This document shows, piece after piece, positions 30,741 through 39,424 of a stretch of 64,000 nucleotides of DNA. Both the position numbers and the translations under genes were made by a program. The notes under the pieces were generated by a model. That model saw only the letters and a list, made by a program, of their open reading frames with translations, had not been told where the DNA came from and did no database searches. Within the stretch, counting starts at the first letter, position 1. Every line of letters starts with the position of its first letter. Location: positions 1-64,000 of the forward strand of contig JAUCEF010000113.1 in assembly GCA_033558025.1 (NCBI GenBank). The letters are read 5' to 3'. The stretch comes from Phytophthora sp. 'mugwort'. Lineage: Eukaryota > Oomycota > Peronosporomycetes > Peronosporales > Peronosporaceae.

Positions 30741-31346
30741 ATGATAAAAATAATAAAAAAAAATGTTAAATTAAAAAATAAAAATTTTTTTAAAAGTTCT
30801 TTAGGAAATATTAATTTATTTTTTATTGATAAAACTTTTATTTTTCCAACAGATTTAAAAATTTATAGTAATAATAAAATAATTTTTTTTGAAACATCTT
30901 TAGGTTTATTATCTTTAACAATAATTAATGATTTATATTTTTTTATAAAAAAAAATAAATTATTAATTATTGTTAATAAAAATAAAAAAAAAAAAAGTAT
31001 TTTAAATTTATACAATAAATTAATAAAAATAAAAATAAAAGGTGTTTTACAAGGTTTTAAAATTAATTTAATATTAAAAGGTATAGGTTTTAAAGCTTTT
31101 ATTGAAAATAATACTTTAATTTTAAAATTAGGTTTTAGTCATAATATTAGAATTCCAATTCCATTAAATATTGAAATTATTAATCAAACAAATACTTTAA
31201 TTTTTAGTAGTATCGATTATATTTTTTTACATCAATTTGTACATTATATTAAAAATCATAAAAAACCTGAACCATATAAAGGAAAAGGTTTATTATTAAA
31301 AAATGAAAAAATTTTACAAAAAGAGGGAAAAAAAAGTAAAAAATAA
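30741..31346 (+). CDS. rpl6: Large ribosomal subunit protein L6
   Basis: A 201-residue L6. The second half has the L6 signature: LKGIGFKAFIENNTLILKLGFSHNI around residues 112-136 and HKKPEPYKGKGLLLKNEKILQKEGKKSKK at the end. The first half is AT-drifted, with few recognisable residues. Directly between rps8 and rps2. Confidence 0.93.
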   Translation: MIKIIKKNVKLKNKNFFKSSLGNINLFFIDKTFIFPTDLKIYSNNKIIFFETSLGLLSLTIINDLYFFIKKNKLLIIVNKNKKKKSILNLYNKLIKIKIKGVLQGFKINLILKGIGFKAFIENNTLILKLGFSHNIRIPIPLNIEIINQTNTLIFSSIDYIFLHQFVHYIKNHKKPEPYKGKGLLLKNEKILQKEGKKSKK

Positions 31347-31352
31347 TTAAAT

Positions 31353-31946
31353 ATGATACAAAAAAAAAAAAAAAAACATAATAATATTTTATTAAATTTA
31401 TTATTTAAATCAAAAAATATGTATGGAGAATCTTTAATAGATACAAATAAAGAATTATTATCTTTTATATTTGGAAGTAGACATGATTATACTATAATTA
31501 ATTTAAAAAATGTTTCATTTTTTTTAAAACGTATATTTAATTTAACTAAAATTATATTAAAAAAAAATGAAAAAATTTTAATAATAGGGAATGATAATGA
31601 AATTAAATTTTTATTAACTACATCTTTTATAAAAAAAAATCCAAATATCATTTTTTTTACAAAAGAATGGGTAAATGGTTTAATTACTAATAAAATTATG
31701 AATACAACATTTAATAAGATAATTAATTATTTATTAAAAGAAAATGAAATTAAATTAATTTTAGTTATAAAAAGTTCTGTAAAAGATACTTTTTTAAATC
31801 AAGAACTTTCTGTTTTAAAAATTCCTACTATTTCATTAGTAAATACAAGTCAAACTATACAAAATATTAATTATCCTGTAGTAATGAATTCTAAAAATAT
31901 TCAATCAATATATACTTTAATGTATTTATTACGTAAAATATTTTAA
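31353..31946 (+). CDS. rps2: Small ribosomal subunit protein S2
   Basis: A 197-residue S2. Seen: GSRHDYTIINLKNVSFFLKRI (bacterial 'g.rn..hiidl..t...l..a'), ILIIGNDNEIKFLL, FFTKEWVNGLITN ('..rWlgGtLTN'), and VLKIPTISLVNTSQTIQNINYPVVMNSKNIQSI ('ea..lgIP.ial.DTn.dp..idypIp.Nddai.si'). The bacterial coiled-coil insertion is missing, a common mitochondrial reduction. Confidence 0.9.
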   Translation: MIQKKKKKHNNILLNLLFKSKNMYGESLIDTNKELLSFIFGSRHDYTIINLKNVSFFLKRIFNLTKIILKKNEKILIIGNDNEIKFLLTTSFIKKNPNIIFFTKEWVNGLITNKIMNTTFNKIINYLLKENEIKLILVIKSSVKDTFLNQELSVLKIPTISLVNTSQTIQNINYPVVMNSKNIQSIYTLMYLLRKIF

Positions 31947-31954
31947 TAAATAAG

Positions 31955-32416
31955 ATGAATAAATTAAGACCGAGAAATAAAATATGTTTTCAAAATAATA
32001 GGAACATACATAAAAATTTAAACTTATTAAAATTAAAATCAAAAAAATGGAATTTATTTAAAAAAAAATTAAGATATCGAAAAGAAATAAAACCTGAAAA
32101 ACGTAAAAAATTTTTTCAAAAAAGATTATTTGAAAAACAACAATTTCGGAATTTTTATGGATGTATTCATGAATATCAATTAAAAAATTTATTTCAAAAA
32201 TTATTAAAAAAAGATAATAAAATAAATATCTTTAAAAAATTTGTAATTTTATTAGAAAGTCGCTTAGATATAAATCTTGTAAGATTAAAATTAGTTAAAA
32301 CTATTTTTCAAGCAAAACAATTAATTAATCATAAAAAAATTAAGGTTAATAATAAAATTATAAGTAAATCTAATTTTATATTACATAAAGGTGATATTAT
32401 TCATATTATTAAATAA
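31955..32416 (+). CDS. rps4: Small ribosomal subunit protein S4 (lacks the usual C-terminal tail)
   Basis: A 153-residue S4. Starts MNKLRPRNKICFQ; the S4 RNA-binding domain is at residues ~90-153, LESRLDINLVRLKLVKTIFQAKQLINHKKIKVNNKIISKSNFILHKGDII in pieces, the typical 'lE.RLD..v.r.g.a.s...ArqlI.Hg.i.vNg......s..lk.GD.i'. It stops right at the end of that domain, so the 40-45 residue C-terminal tail of S4 is absent. A tail-like sequence occurs at the end of the next ORF, which begins 2 bp after this stop; see that entry. Confidence 0.92.
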   Translation: MNKLRPRNKICFQNNRNIHKNLNLLKLKSKKWNLFKKKLRYRKEIKPEKRKKFFQKRLFEKQQFRNFYGCIHEYQLKNLFQKLLKKDNKINIFKKFVILLESRLDINLVRLKLVKTIFQAKQLINHKKIKVNNKIISKSNFILHKGDIIHIIK

Positions 32417-32418
32417 AT

Positions 32419-33171
32419 ATGCAAAAGGATAATAAAAATTTTCAAAGAAATAAAAATTCTCAAAAAAACGAGGGTTTTCAAAAAAATAGAAATTCTCAAA
32501 AAAACGAAGGTTTTCAAAAAAATAGAAATTTTCAAAAAAATAAAAATTCTCAAAAAAACGAAGATTTTCAAAGAACTAGAAATTTTCAAAAAAACGAAGA
32601 TTTTCAAAGAACTAGAAATTTTCAAAAAAATGAAGGTTTTCAAAGAACTAGAAATTTTCAAAAAAATGAAGGTTTTCAAAAAAATAGAAATTTTCAAAAA
32701 AATGAAGGTTTTCAAAAAAATAGAAATTTTCAAAAAAATGAAGGTTTTCAAAAAAATAGAAATTTTCAAAAAAATAGAAATTTTCAAAAAAATGAAGGTT
32801 TTCAAAAAAATAGAAATTTTCAAAAAAATGAAGGTTTTCAAAGAACTAGAAATTTTCAAAAAAATAATAGTTTGAAAGGAGATAAAAAATTTTATAAACA
32901 GCATTTTAATCAAGAAAAGAATAAATATTCTTCTTCTTATAAACGTTATAATAAATATCCTTATCAAAAAAATAACAAATATTCTTATAAAAATAATATT
33001 TATTATATTTTAGGTGAAAAAAAACCATCAAAACCTTTAATAACTTCTTATTTACATAGAAATAAAAAAATAAAAACAGGTATGTTTTTTAAAGAACCTT
33101 CTTATAAAACAATTTTATATCCTTTTCATTTAAATTTAAAATTAATTAATGAATATTTGAAAAAAAAATAA
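32419..33171 (+). CDS. 250-codon ORF: hexapeptide repeat array plus S4-like C-terminal tail
   Basis: Two parts. Residues 8-151 are 24 hexapeptides, mostly alternating FQKNRN and FQKNEG (variants FQRTRN, SQKNEG, FQKNED). Residues 152-250 are a unique Lys/Tyr-rich tail ending KTILYPFHLNLKLINEYLKKK. That end resembles the C-terminus of S4 proteins ('.g.f...P...dlp..i.e.LIvEyys.'), the very piece missing from the preceding rps4, which stops 2 bp before. I infer that rps4 is split, the tail being carried by a separate polypeptide with an expanded low-complexity spacer; alternatively it is an unrelated lineage ORF. Read-through or editing of the rps4 stop is not visible. No base-composition sign of transfer. 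Confidence 0.6.
   Translation: MQKDNKNFQRNKNSQKNEGFQKNRNSQKNEGFQKNRNFQKNKNSQKNEDFQRTRNFQKNEDFQRTRNFQKNEGFQRTRNFQKNEGFQKNRNFQKNEGFQKNRNFQKNEGFQKNRNFQKNRNFQKNEGFQKNRNFQKNEGFQRTRNFQKNNSLKGDKKFYKQHFNQEKNKYSSSYKRYNKYPYQKNNKYSYKNNIYYILGEKKPSKPLITSYLHRNKKIKTGMFFKEPSYKTILYPFHLNLKLINEYLKKK
32440..32871 (+). repeat. 18-bp tandem repeat array, 24 units
   Basis: In-frame array of 18-bp units coding the hexapeptides above; neighbours pair into a 36-bp higher-order unit (TTTCAAAAAAATAGAAAT then TTTCAAAAAAATGAAGGT). Variants fall into runs (AGAACTAGA forms cluster at 32566-32660 and at the end), which suggests local slippage and unequal exchange. Units are adjacent, without spacers. Confidence 0.92.
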
Positions 33172-33194
33172 AAATTTAAACCATTTATATGGTT

Positions 33195-34795
33195 TAAGTA
33201 TAAATAATAATAAAAGCATTAAGTGGATGCCTTGGCATTAATTTGATTTTTAGGACGTAAAAAATGCGAAAAGTTTTATTAAATAATATTTTATTTTGAA
33301 ATAAAAATTTCCTAAAGAAAACTTTTTTTTTGTGAAAATTTTAAAAACAGTGAATTGAAATATCTAAGTAACTGTTAAAAAAATCAAACGAGATTCCGTT
33401 AGTAATGACGAGTGAAAATGGAAATTAGGTTTATAAAAATAAAAAAATATTTGAAAAATTTTGAAAAATTTACTTAAAAAGGTGAAAGTCCTGTAGAATA
33501 ATAATTGTTTTTATAATAGTAAAAAGGGTTATGTGTAAGCCTTTTTGAATATTGGGGAACCACCCTCAAAACCTTTTAAAAATTAATGATCGATAGTGGA
33601 CAAGTACTGTAAAGGAAAGGTGAAAAAGAACTTTTGAGTTTGAAATAATTCTGAAACTTAATGTTAACAATCAATTGAAACTTTTTTAAAAAGTAACAGT
33701 GTACCTTTTGCATAATGGGCCAGCAAGTTTATTTTTATAGCAAGCTTAATTTAATAAAGTAGGCGTAGATAAATCAAGTTTTAAAAAGCTTTTTAGTTAT
33801 ATAAATAAGACCCGAAACTGAGTGATCTAACCATGAACAGATTGAAAAATAGGTAAAACTATTTGAAGGATCGAACTCACATATGTGGCAAAATATGGAG
33901 ATGATTTGTGGTTAGGAGTGAAAGGCTAATCAAACTCAGAGATAGCTGGTTTTCCGCGAAATCTATTGAAGTAGAGCATTTAAAATCTTTTTTTGGGGTA
34001 GAGCACTCATTGAGCTAGGGGGTGTAAAAACTTACTGAATTCTTGGAAACTCCGAATACAAAAAAAAGTAATTTAAATAGACAGACATTAGGCGCTAAGG
34101 TCTTTTGTCAAAAGGGAAACAGCCCAGATTGATCGCTAAGGTCTCTAAATAATATTCTAAGTGAAAAAGGAAGTGAAAAAATGATTACAACCCATAGGTA
34201 GGCTTGGAAGCAGCCATCCTTTAAAGAAAGCGTAATAGCTCATTGGTCTAGTTTTTTTGCGCCTAAAATGTATCGAGACTTAAGAAATTTACCGAAGCGG
34301 CAAGTTTTATTTTTAATAAAACGGTAGCGGAACATTCTGTATGTTAATAAAGATATATTGTGAAATATGTTGAAGATATCAGAAAAGAAAATGCTGGCAT
34401 TAGTAACAAAAAATAACGAATATAAATCGTTATCACCGTAAATCCAAGGGTTTCTATGTTAAGATGTATTACATAGAGTGAAACGGCCCCTAAGAAAGAT
34501 TTGACGAAAGCAGATTTTGATGGGATAATTTTTAAATTAAATTTTTTTAAAAAAGTGACAAAAATTTTTAATTTTTCAGGAAATAGCTTTTTTAATTAAA
34601 AACCGTACCCTAAACCGACACAGGTGGATAGGTCGAGTAGACTAAGGTGAATGAGAGAACTATATTGAAGGAACTCGGCAAAATGACTTTGTAACTTCGG
34701 GATAAAAAGTACCTAATTATTTTTAATAATTAGGTGTCACAAAATAGGGGGTTGCGACTGTTTAATAAAAACTTAGGACTCTGCTAAATGGTAAC

Positions 34796-34833
<38 letters not shown>

Positions 34834-34891
34834 ATTAAAAGGAAATGTTTGCGCATTAAATGGAAGTCCCAGTAAACGGCGGCCGTAACTC

Positions 34892-34948
<57 letters not shown>

Positions 34949-35384
34949 TGTAACGACATCCCCGCTGTCTCCAATATAGACTCAGTGAATTTGAATTATC
35001 CGTGAAGATGCGGATTTTCTATAGTTAGACGGAAAGACCCCGTGAACCTTTACTACATCTTTATATTGTTATTTTATCTAATATGTGTAGTATAAGTGGT
35101 AATCTTTTAAACCTTTACGCTAGTAAATTGTATAGATATTCTTGAAATACCACTCTTATTAAAATAAATAACTAATATTTTTTAAATAGACATTGTATGG
35201 TTGGTAGTTTGACTGGGGCGGTCACCTCCTAAAGAGTAACGGAGGTGTACAAAGGTAAGCTCAAATTGGATAATATTATCAATTGTAGAGCATAATGGTA
35301 AAAGCTTGCTTGACTGTAAGATAGACATATCAAACAGGGACGAAAGTCGGTCATAGTGATCCGATAATTCTTTGTGGAAAGATT

Positions 35385-35427
<43 letters not shown>

Positions 35428-35505
35428 GACTCCTAAGAGCTCCTATCGACGGAGTCGTTTGGCACCTCGATGTCGACTCATCACATCCTGGAGCTGAAGA
35501 AGGTT

Positions 35506-35545
<40 letters not shown>

Positions 35546-35840
35546 TTGGGTTTAGAACGTCGTGAGACAGTTTGGTTCCTATCTTCTATAGATATTTTGA
35601 AAAATGCAAGAATCTAACTCTAGTACGAGAGGACCGAGAAGGGTAAATCTCTGGTGTATCGGTTGTTGAGAGGCATAGCCGAGTAGCTAAATTTATTTTG
35701 GATAATTACTGAAAGCATCTAAGTAAGAAACCATTCTTAAAAATTTTTCATATAAAAACTGTAAAAGATGATTACATTAATAGGTTTTAAGTATAAGTAT
35801 TGTAAAATATTTAGCTTAAAAATACTAAAAGTTTTAAAAA
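33195..35840 (+). rRNA. rnl: Large subunit ribosomal RNA (23S-like)
   Basis: Bacterial-like 23S rRNA of about 2.65 kb. Landmarks in order: 5' AAGTGGATGCCTTGGCATTA (33219 on), the domain II GTPase-centre region, the domain IV block GGCGGCCGTAACTCTGACGG (near 34880), the peptidyl-transferase loop with ACAGGCTGATGACTCC (near 35418) and the sarcin-ricin loop AGTACGAGAGGACC at 35622-35635. No intron is seen. Ends are approximate: the 5' from the conserved start, the 3' near AATACTAAAAG. Confidence 0.95.
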
Positions 35841-35855
35841 TTAAAATATAATTAT

Positions 35856-35927
35856 TTCTTTGTAGCTCAACGGTAGAGCAAATGGCTGTTAACCATTAGG
35901 TTGTAGGTTCAAATCCTATCAAAGAAG
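35856..35927 (+). tRNA. trnN: tRNA-Asn(GUU)
   Basis: Acceptor TTCTTTG/CAAAGAA, anticodon loop CTGTTAA (GUU) on AATGG/CCATT, T arm GTAGG-TTCAAAT-CCTAT. First of five tRNAs after rnl. Confidence 0.94.
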
Positions 35928-35940
35928 TTTTATATTTTAG

Positions 35941-36027
35941 GTCGAATAGCCAAGTCAGGTTTAAGGCAGTAGTTTGCTAAACTATCAGTTAATTTATTAA
36001 CTCGTGGGTTCAAATCCCACTTCGACT
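35941..36027 (+). tRNA. trnS: tRNA-Ser(GCU)
   Basis: Class II tRNA: acceptor GTCGAA/TTCGAC, anticodon loop TTGCTAA (GCU) on GTAGT/ACTAT, long variable arm, T arm GTGGG-TTCAAAT-CCCAC. Reads AGT/AGC. Confidence 0.92.
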
Positions 36028-36052
36028 TATTTTATTAATAAAGTATTAATAA

Positions 36053-36124
36053 GATGATGTAGTTTAATGGTAGAGCGTGGGAATCATAATCCTAATGTTG
36101 TAGGTTCAAATCCTACCATCATTA
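36053..36124 (+). tRNA. trnI: tRNA with CAU anticodon, probably tRNA-Ile(CAU) with lysidine
   Basis: Acceptor GATGATG/CATCATT, anticodon loop ATCATAA (CAU) on TGGGA/TCCTA, T arm GTAGG-TTCAAAT-CCTAC. It is the third CAU tRNA. Since ATA codons are common and trnI(GAU) cannot read them, one CAU tRNA must be converted to read ATA; this one looks neither like initiator nor elongator Met. Identity is inferred. Confidence 0.75.
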
Positions 36125-36136
36125 ATTATCTTTAAA

Positions 36137-36211
36137 CGGAAGGTAGCATAGTCTGGCTAATGCGTCTGTTTTGGGAACAGAAGATCAAAGGTTCAAATCC
36201 TTTTCTTCCGA
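36137..36211 (+). tRNA. trnP: tRNA-Pro(UGG)
   Basis: Acceptor CGGAAGG/TCTTCCG, anticodon loop TTTGGGA (UGG) on TCTGT/ACAGA, T arm AAAGG-TTCAAAT-CCTTT. Confidence 0.94.
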
Positions 36212-36229
36212 AAAAGGAAGAAAATATAA

Positions 36230-36301
36230 GATGAGATAGAGTAATAGGTAACTTATCAGGCTCATAATCTGAAGATGTAGGTTCAAATCCTACTCTCATC
36301 A
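36230..36301 (+). tRNA. trnfM: tRNA-fMet(CAU), initiator type
   Basis: Acceptor GATGAGA/TCTCATC, anticodon loop CTCATAA on TCAGG/TCTGA, T arm GTAGG-TTCAAAT-CCTAC. The D arm (GAGTAATAGGTAACTT) and the AGGCTCATAATCTGAAGATG stretch follow the bacterial initiator pattern. The initiator's three G-C pairs are reduced to one or two. Confidence 0.8.
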
Positions 36302-36323
36302 TTTTAAAATTAATATATAATTT

Positions 36324-36695
36324 ATGATTCAAATTCAAACTAAATTAAAAGTAAATGATAATAGTGGTATTAAAATAGGACAATGTATAAAAATTTATAA
36401 AAAAAAAATTGGAAAAATTGGGGATACAATTTTAATTTCTGCTAAAAAATTACGTTTAAATCAAAAAAAAAAAATTAAAATAATTAAAGGAGATTTATTT
36501 AAAGCTTTAATTATACATACAACATATCAAAAAAAAAGTACAATAGGTAATATAATAAAATTTGATAAAAATTGTATAATTATTTTAAATAATCAAAATA
36601 AACCCCTAGGAACACGTATATTTGGTCCGATTACTTCTGAATTTCGGAAGAAAAAAAATTTCAAAATATTAGCATTAGCTTCAAATATTTTATAA
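36324..36695 (+). CDS. rpl14: Large ribosomal subunit protein L14
   Basis: A 123-residue L14 at the subunit interface. N-terminal MIQIQTKLKVNDNSGIKIGQCIKI, central ALIIHTTYQKK and C-terminal NNQNKPLGTRIFGPITSEFR...KILALASNIL match the family over its full length. Followed by rpl5 after 6 bp; this pair keeps spc-operon order but has moved away from rps14-rps8-rpl6. Confidence 0.96.
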   Translation: MIQIQTKLKVNDNSGIKIGQCIKIYKKKIGKIGDTILISAKKLRLNQKKKIKIIKGDLFKALIIHTTYQKKSTIGNIIKFDKNCIIILNNQNKPLGTRIFGPITSEFRKKKNFKILALASNIL

Positions 36696-36701
36696 AAATA
36701 T

Positions 36702-37229
36702 ATGAAAAAAAATTTACAAATCCATTATCAAAATATTACTATATACGATCTTTTAACAAAATTAAATTTTAAAAATATATTTGAAATACCTAAAATAAGT
36801 AAAATATGTTTAAATATTGGTTTTAAAAACGCTAATATTGAAAAAAAAAAATTAATTAATATAATTTTACTTTTAAAATTAATAACAAATCAAAAACCTA
36901 TAATAACAAAATCAAAAAAAAATAATATTTTTTTAAAAATCAAAAAAAATTCAATTATAGGTTGTAAAATAACTTTAAGAAAAAAAAATATTTTTAATTT
37001 TTTAGAAAAAATTTTGATTTTTCTTTTTCAAAATTTAACTAAAATAAATTTTAATTTTAAAAATCAAAATATTTTAAATTTTCAAATTCGAAATATTTTA
37101 GATTTTTTTGAATTAAAAACTGAATTTTTAAAATTCAAAGATATACCTCCAATAGATGTTTCTATTCATACAAATGCAAAAAATCATTATGAATTATTTT
37201 TATTATTAAATTCACTATTTTTATTATAA
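36702..37229 (+). CDS. rpl5: Large ribosomal subunit protein L5
   Basis: A 175-residue L5 of the central protuberance, binding 5S rRNA in bacteria. Seen: IPKISKICLNIGFKNANIEKK, LLKLITNQKPIITKSKK and GCKITLRKKNIFNFLEKIL, in the family order, then the end motif in PPIDVSIHTNAKNHYELFLLLNSL. I see no 5S rRNA gene in the window. Confidence 0.93.
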   Translation: MKKNLQIHYQNITIYDLLTKLNFKNIFEIPKISKICLNIGFKNANIEKKKLINIILLLKLITNQKPIITKSKKNNIFLKIKKNSIIGCKITLRKKNIFNFLEKILIFLFQNLTKINFNFKNQNILNFQIRNILDFFELKTEFLKFKDIPPIDVSIHTNAKNHYELFLLLNSLFLL

Positions 37230-37242
37230 AAATAATTTATTA

Positions 37243-37314
37243 GCAAAAATAGCTCAATGGTAGAGTATAACCTTGCCAAGGTTAATGTTGAGGGTTCAAA
37301 TCCCTTTTTTTGCT
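37243..37314 (+). tRNA. trnG: tRNA-Gly(GCC)
   Basis: Acceptor GCAAAAA/TTTTTGC, anticodon loop TTGCCAA (GCC) on TAACC/GGTTA, T arm GAGGG-TTCAAAT-CCCTT. Confidence 0.94.
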
Positions 37315-37414
37315 TAATTCAAATAAATGTACCCAAAGGCAGTATTTGGTATTTCCATTTTTTAATTAGGGAATAATATTAGTATTGACATTTATTTACT
37401 TCTTTATAAAAATT

Positions 37415-37945
37415 ATGATTTTTTTTAACATTATTAAAAGGATATTTTTTGCTTATAATCTATATAAAATTATACAAGATATATTAAAAATACATCCTAA
37501 ATTTTTTCAAAATATTTTTAAATTTATTTTAATTCTTTTACCTCTTGAAATAACTTTATTAGAAGATTTTATAGATTTAGAGACTGAGGCTGAGGAAGCT
37601 GCTTTAAAAAAAGAAGAAAAACCTAAAAGTATTTTAAAAAGAATTGACGATAATATGCCAACTATTTTCGTTTTTTTTTTTTTATCTTTTTTGTTTTATT
37701 TATTTCTAGATGCTTTTTTTTTTGATAGCGACAATTTCCCAAGCGATTTTCCTAGTAATTTTTCAACTGATTTAAATTTTGATTCAGATAGTGACTCTTT
37801 ACCAAAACCACCAAAAAGAAAAATTACAAGATCTGGAAATCCTCTGAATCTATATAGATATTTTCATTATTTAGATGTTGAAACAGGTGAACGTATAGAT
37901 GATATCGATCGATTAGATCCTGATACTTATGAAATAGTGGATTAA
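37415..37945 (+). CDS. 176-codon ORF, two-helix membrane protein of unknown function
   Basis: Not recognised. From the ATG at 37415 it has 176 codons (a TTG would add ten). Layout: a hydrophobic N-terminus with a segment at ~30-50 (FKFILILLPLEITLL), an acidic linker (EDFIDLETEAEEAALKKEEKP), a second hydrophobic segment near residues 82-100 (FVFFFLSFLFYLFLDAFFF), then a long Asp/Ser-rich soluble tail (SDFPSNFSTDLNFDSDSDS) that ends in a conserved-looking YRYFHYLDVETGERIDDIDRLDPDTYEIVD in part. The strongly acidic tail is unlike every other protein here. Sits between two trnG genes. Confidence 0.6.
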   Translation: MIFFNIIKRIFFAYNLYKIIQDILKIHPKFFQNIFKFILILLPLEITLLEDFIDLETEAEEAALKKEEKPKSILKRIDDNMPTIFVFFFLSFLFYLFLDAFFFDSDNFPSDFPSNFSTDLNFDSDSDSLPKPPKRKITRSGNPLNLYRYFHYLDVETGERIDDIDRLDPDTYEIVD

Positions 37946-38006
37946 TTTATTCCACTTTTTCTTTTTTAAAACAATAATAAACATTTTTTAAACAATAAAA
38001 ATATAC

Positions 38007-38078
38007 GTGATTATAGATTAATTGGTAAATCCTTTATCTTCCAAGTAAATATTATGGGTTCAAATCCCATTAATCACA
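38007..38078 (+). tRNA. trnG: tRNA-Gly(UCC)
   Basis: Acceptor GTGATTA/TAATCAC, anticodon loop CTTCCAA (UCC) on TTTAT/GTAAA, T arm ATGGG-TTCAAAT-CCCAT. Reads GGA/GGG while the other trnG reads GGT/GGC. Confidence 0.93.
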
Positions 38079-38095
38079 TATTTAAAATATCTTTA

Positions 38096-38179
38096 GGAGA
38101 AATGGCTGAGTGGTTAAAAGCGGCAGACTGTAAATTTGTTGAAATATTTTCTACGTAGGTTCAAATCCTACTTTCTCCA
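38096..38179 (+). tRNA. trnY: tRNA-Tyr(GUA)
   Basis: Class II tRNA: acceptor GGAGAAA/TTTCTCC, anticodon loop CTGTAAA (GUA), variable arm TTGAAATATTTTCTAC, T arm GTAGG-TTCAAAT-CCTAC. Confidence 0.94.
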
Positions 38180-38530
38180 ATAAAGATCTAAAAAAAAAAA
38201 AGGATAAACAAATTAAAAAAAGGATAAAAAGATAAAATATCTTTAAATAGTTAAGTTAAAAAGATATTTATCTTTTCAACAAAAAATTCAAAAACATATT
38301 TAGGGGGGGATCCTTTTCAAAAAATAATATTTTTTTTTCGTGATACAAAGAAATTTTTATTAATAACTAATTGAATTTTTAAAAATTAAAAAATTTTAAT
38401 CCTTTAAGACAATATAAGACAATATAAGACAATATAAGACAATATAAGACAAAAATTAATATAAGAATGTTATAATATTAAATTTTTAAATATTTGTTAT
38501 TTTAAAAATTAATATTAAATAATTAATATA
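38180..38530. other. Non-coding leader region upstream of rns
   Basis: About 350 bp without an ORF or tRNA. It holds direct AAAAGGATAAA motifs (near 38198-38230), an imperfect hairpin built on GATAAAATATCTTT and its partner near 38265-38276, a run of seven G at about 38304-38310 (exceptional in this genome), and the 10-bp tandem repeat at 38411-38450. Candidate site for an rns promoter or replication signal; unproven. Confidence 0.5.
38411..38450 (+). repeat. 10-bp tandem repeat upstream of rns
   Basis: Four perfect head-to-tail copies of AATATAAGAC, with an AAGAC remnant before and an AA after, about 80 bp before the rns start. Confidence 0.9.
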
Positions 38531-39392
38531 AAACTTAAATAGAGTTTGATCCTGGCTCAGAATAAATGCTATCGGTATGCTTAACACATGCAAGTTGAAT
38601 GTTTTTAAAACATAGCGAACGGGTGAGTAACACGTGAATTATCTACCTTTTAATTCAGAATAATTATTTTTATAAAAATACTGAATAAATTAATTAAAGT
38701 TTTTAACGTTAAAAGATGAGTTTGCGCAAGATTATGGTAGTTGGTAGTTTAATAGACAACCAAGCCTATTATCTTTAGCTGGTTTGAAAGAATGATCAGC
38801 CACATTGGGACTGAGACACGGCCCAAACTTTTTTAAAGGCAGCAGTGGGGAATTTTGGACAATGAGCGGAAGCTTGATCCAGCAATACCGAGTGGGTGAT
38901 GACGGCTAATTAGGTTGTAAAGCTCTTTCATTAAGGAGGAAAATGACAGTACTTAAAAAAGAAGTTCCGGCTAATACCCGTGCCAGCAGCCGCGGTAATA
39001 CGGGAGGAGCGAGCATTATTCGGGATGATTAGGCGTAAAGGGTTTGTAGGTAGTTTTTTAAGTTGAAAGAAACAAATTAAAGCTCAACTTTATACATTTT
39101 TTCAAAACTGATAAACTGGAGTATAAATAGAGGATAATGGAATTTCTATTGGAGTGATAAAATACGTTGATAATAGAAGGAAGACCTATGGCGAAGGCAA
39201 TTATCTGGGTATATACTGACACTGAGAAACGAAAGCTTGGGTAGCGAACGGGATTAGAGACCCCGGTAGTCCATGCTGTAAACGATGAGTGCTAATATTT
39301 AGAATTTTTAGATATAACAGCTAACGCGTTAAGCACTCCGCCTGAAAAGTATAATCGCAAGATTGAAATTCAAAGGAATTGACGGGAGTCTA

Positions 39393-39424
<32 letters not shown>

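Noticed and set aside
32440..32871. Possible CRISPR-like array
   Set aside because: Units are adjacent, in frame and without unique spacers; this is a coding tandem repeat.
32401..32967. Minus-strand ORF of 188 codons with FLKISIFLKT-type repeats
   Set aside because: It is the antisense shadow of the 18-bp repeat array; a repeat whose length is a multiple of three stays open on several frames. The sense frame continues into non-repeat coding-like sequence, the antisense one does not. The 81-codon plus-frame ORF at 32630-32875 is rejected for the same reason.
33195..35840. Introns or homing endonucleases in rnl, rns or cox1
   Set aside because: Conserved rRNA blocks follow each other at normal spacing and cox1 is one uninterrupted 492-codon frame; no LAGLIDADG or GIY-YIG motifs seen.
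36132..36338. Minus-strand ORF of 68 codons containing GFEPT
   Set aside because: It is the antisense of trnP and trnfM; the GFEP motif is a familiar translation product of tRNA T arms.
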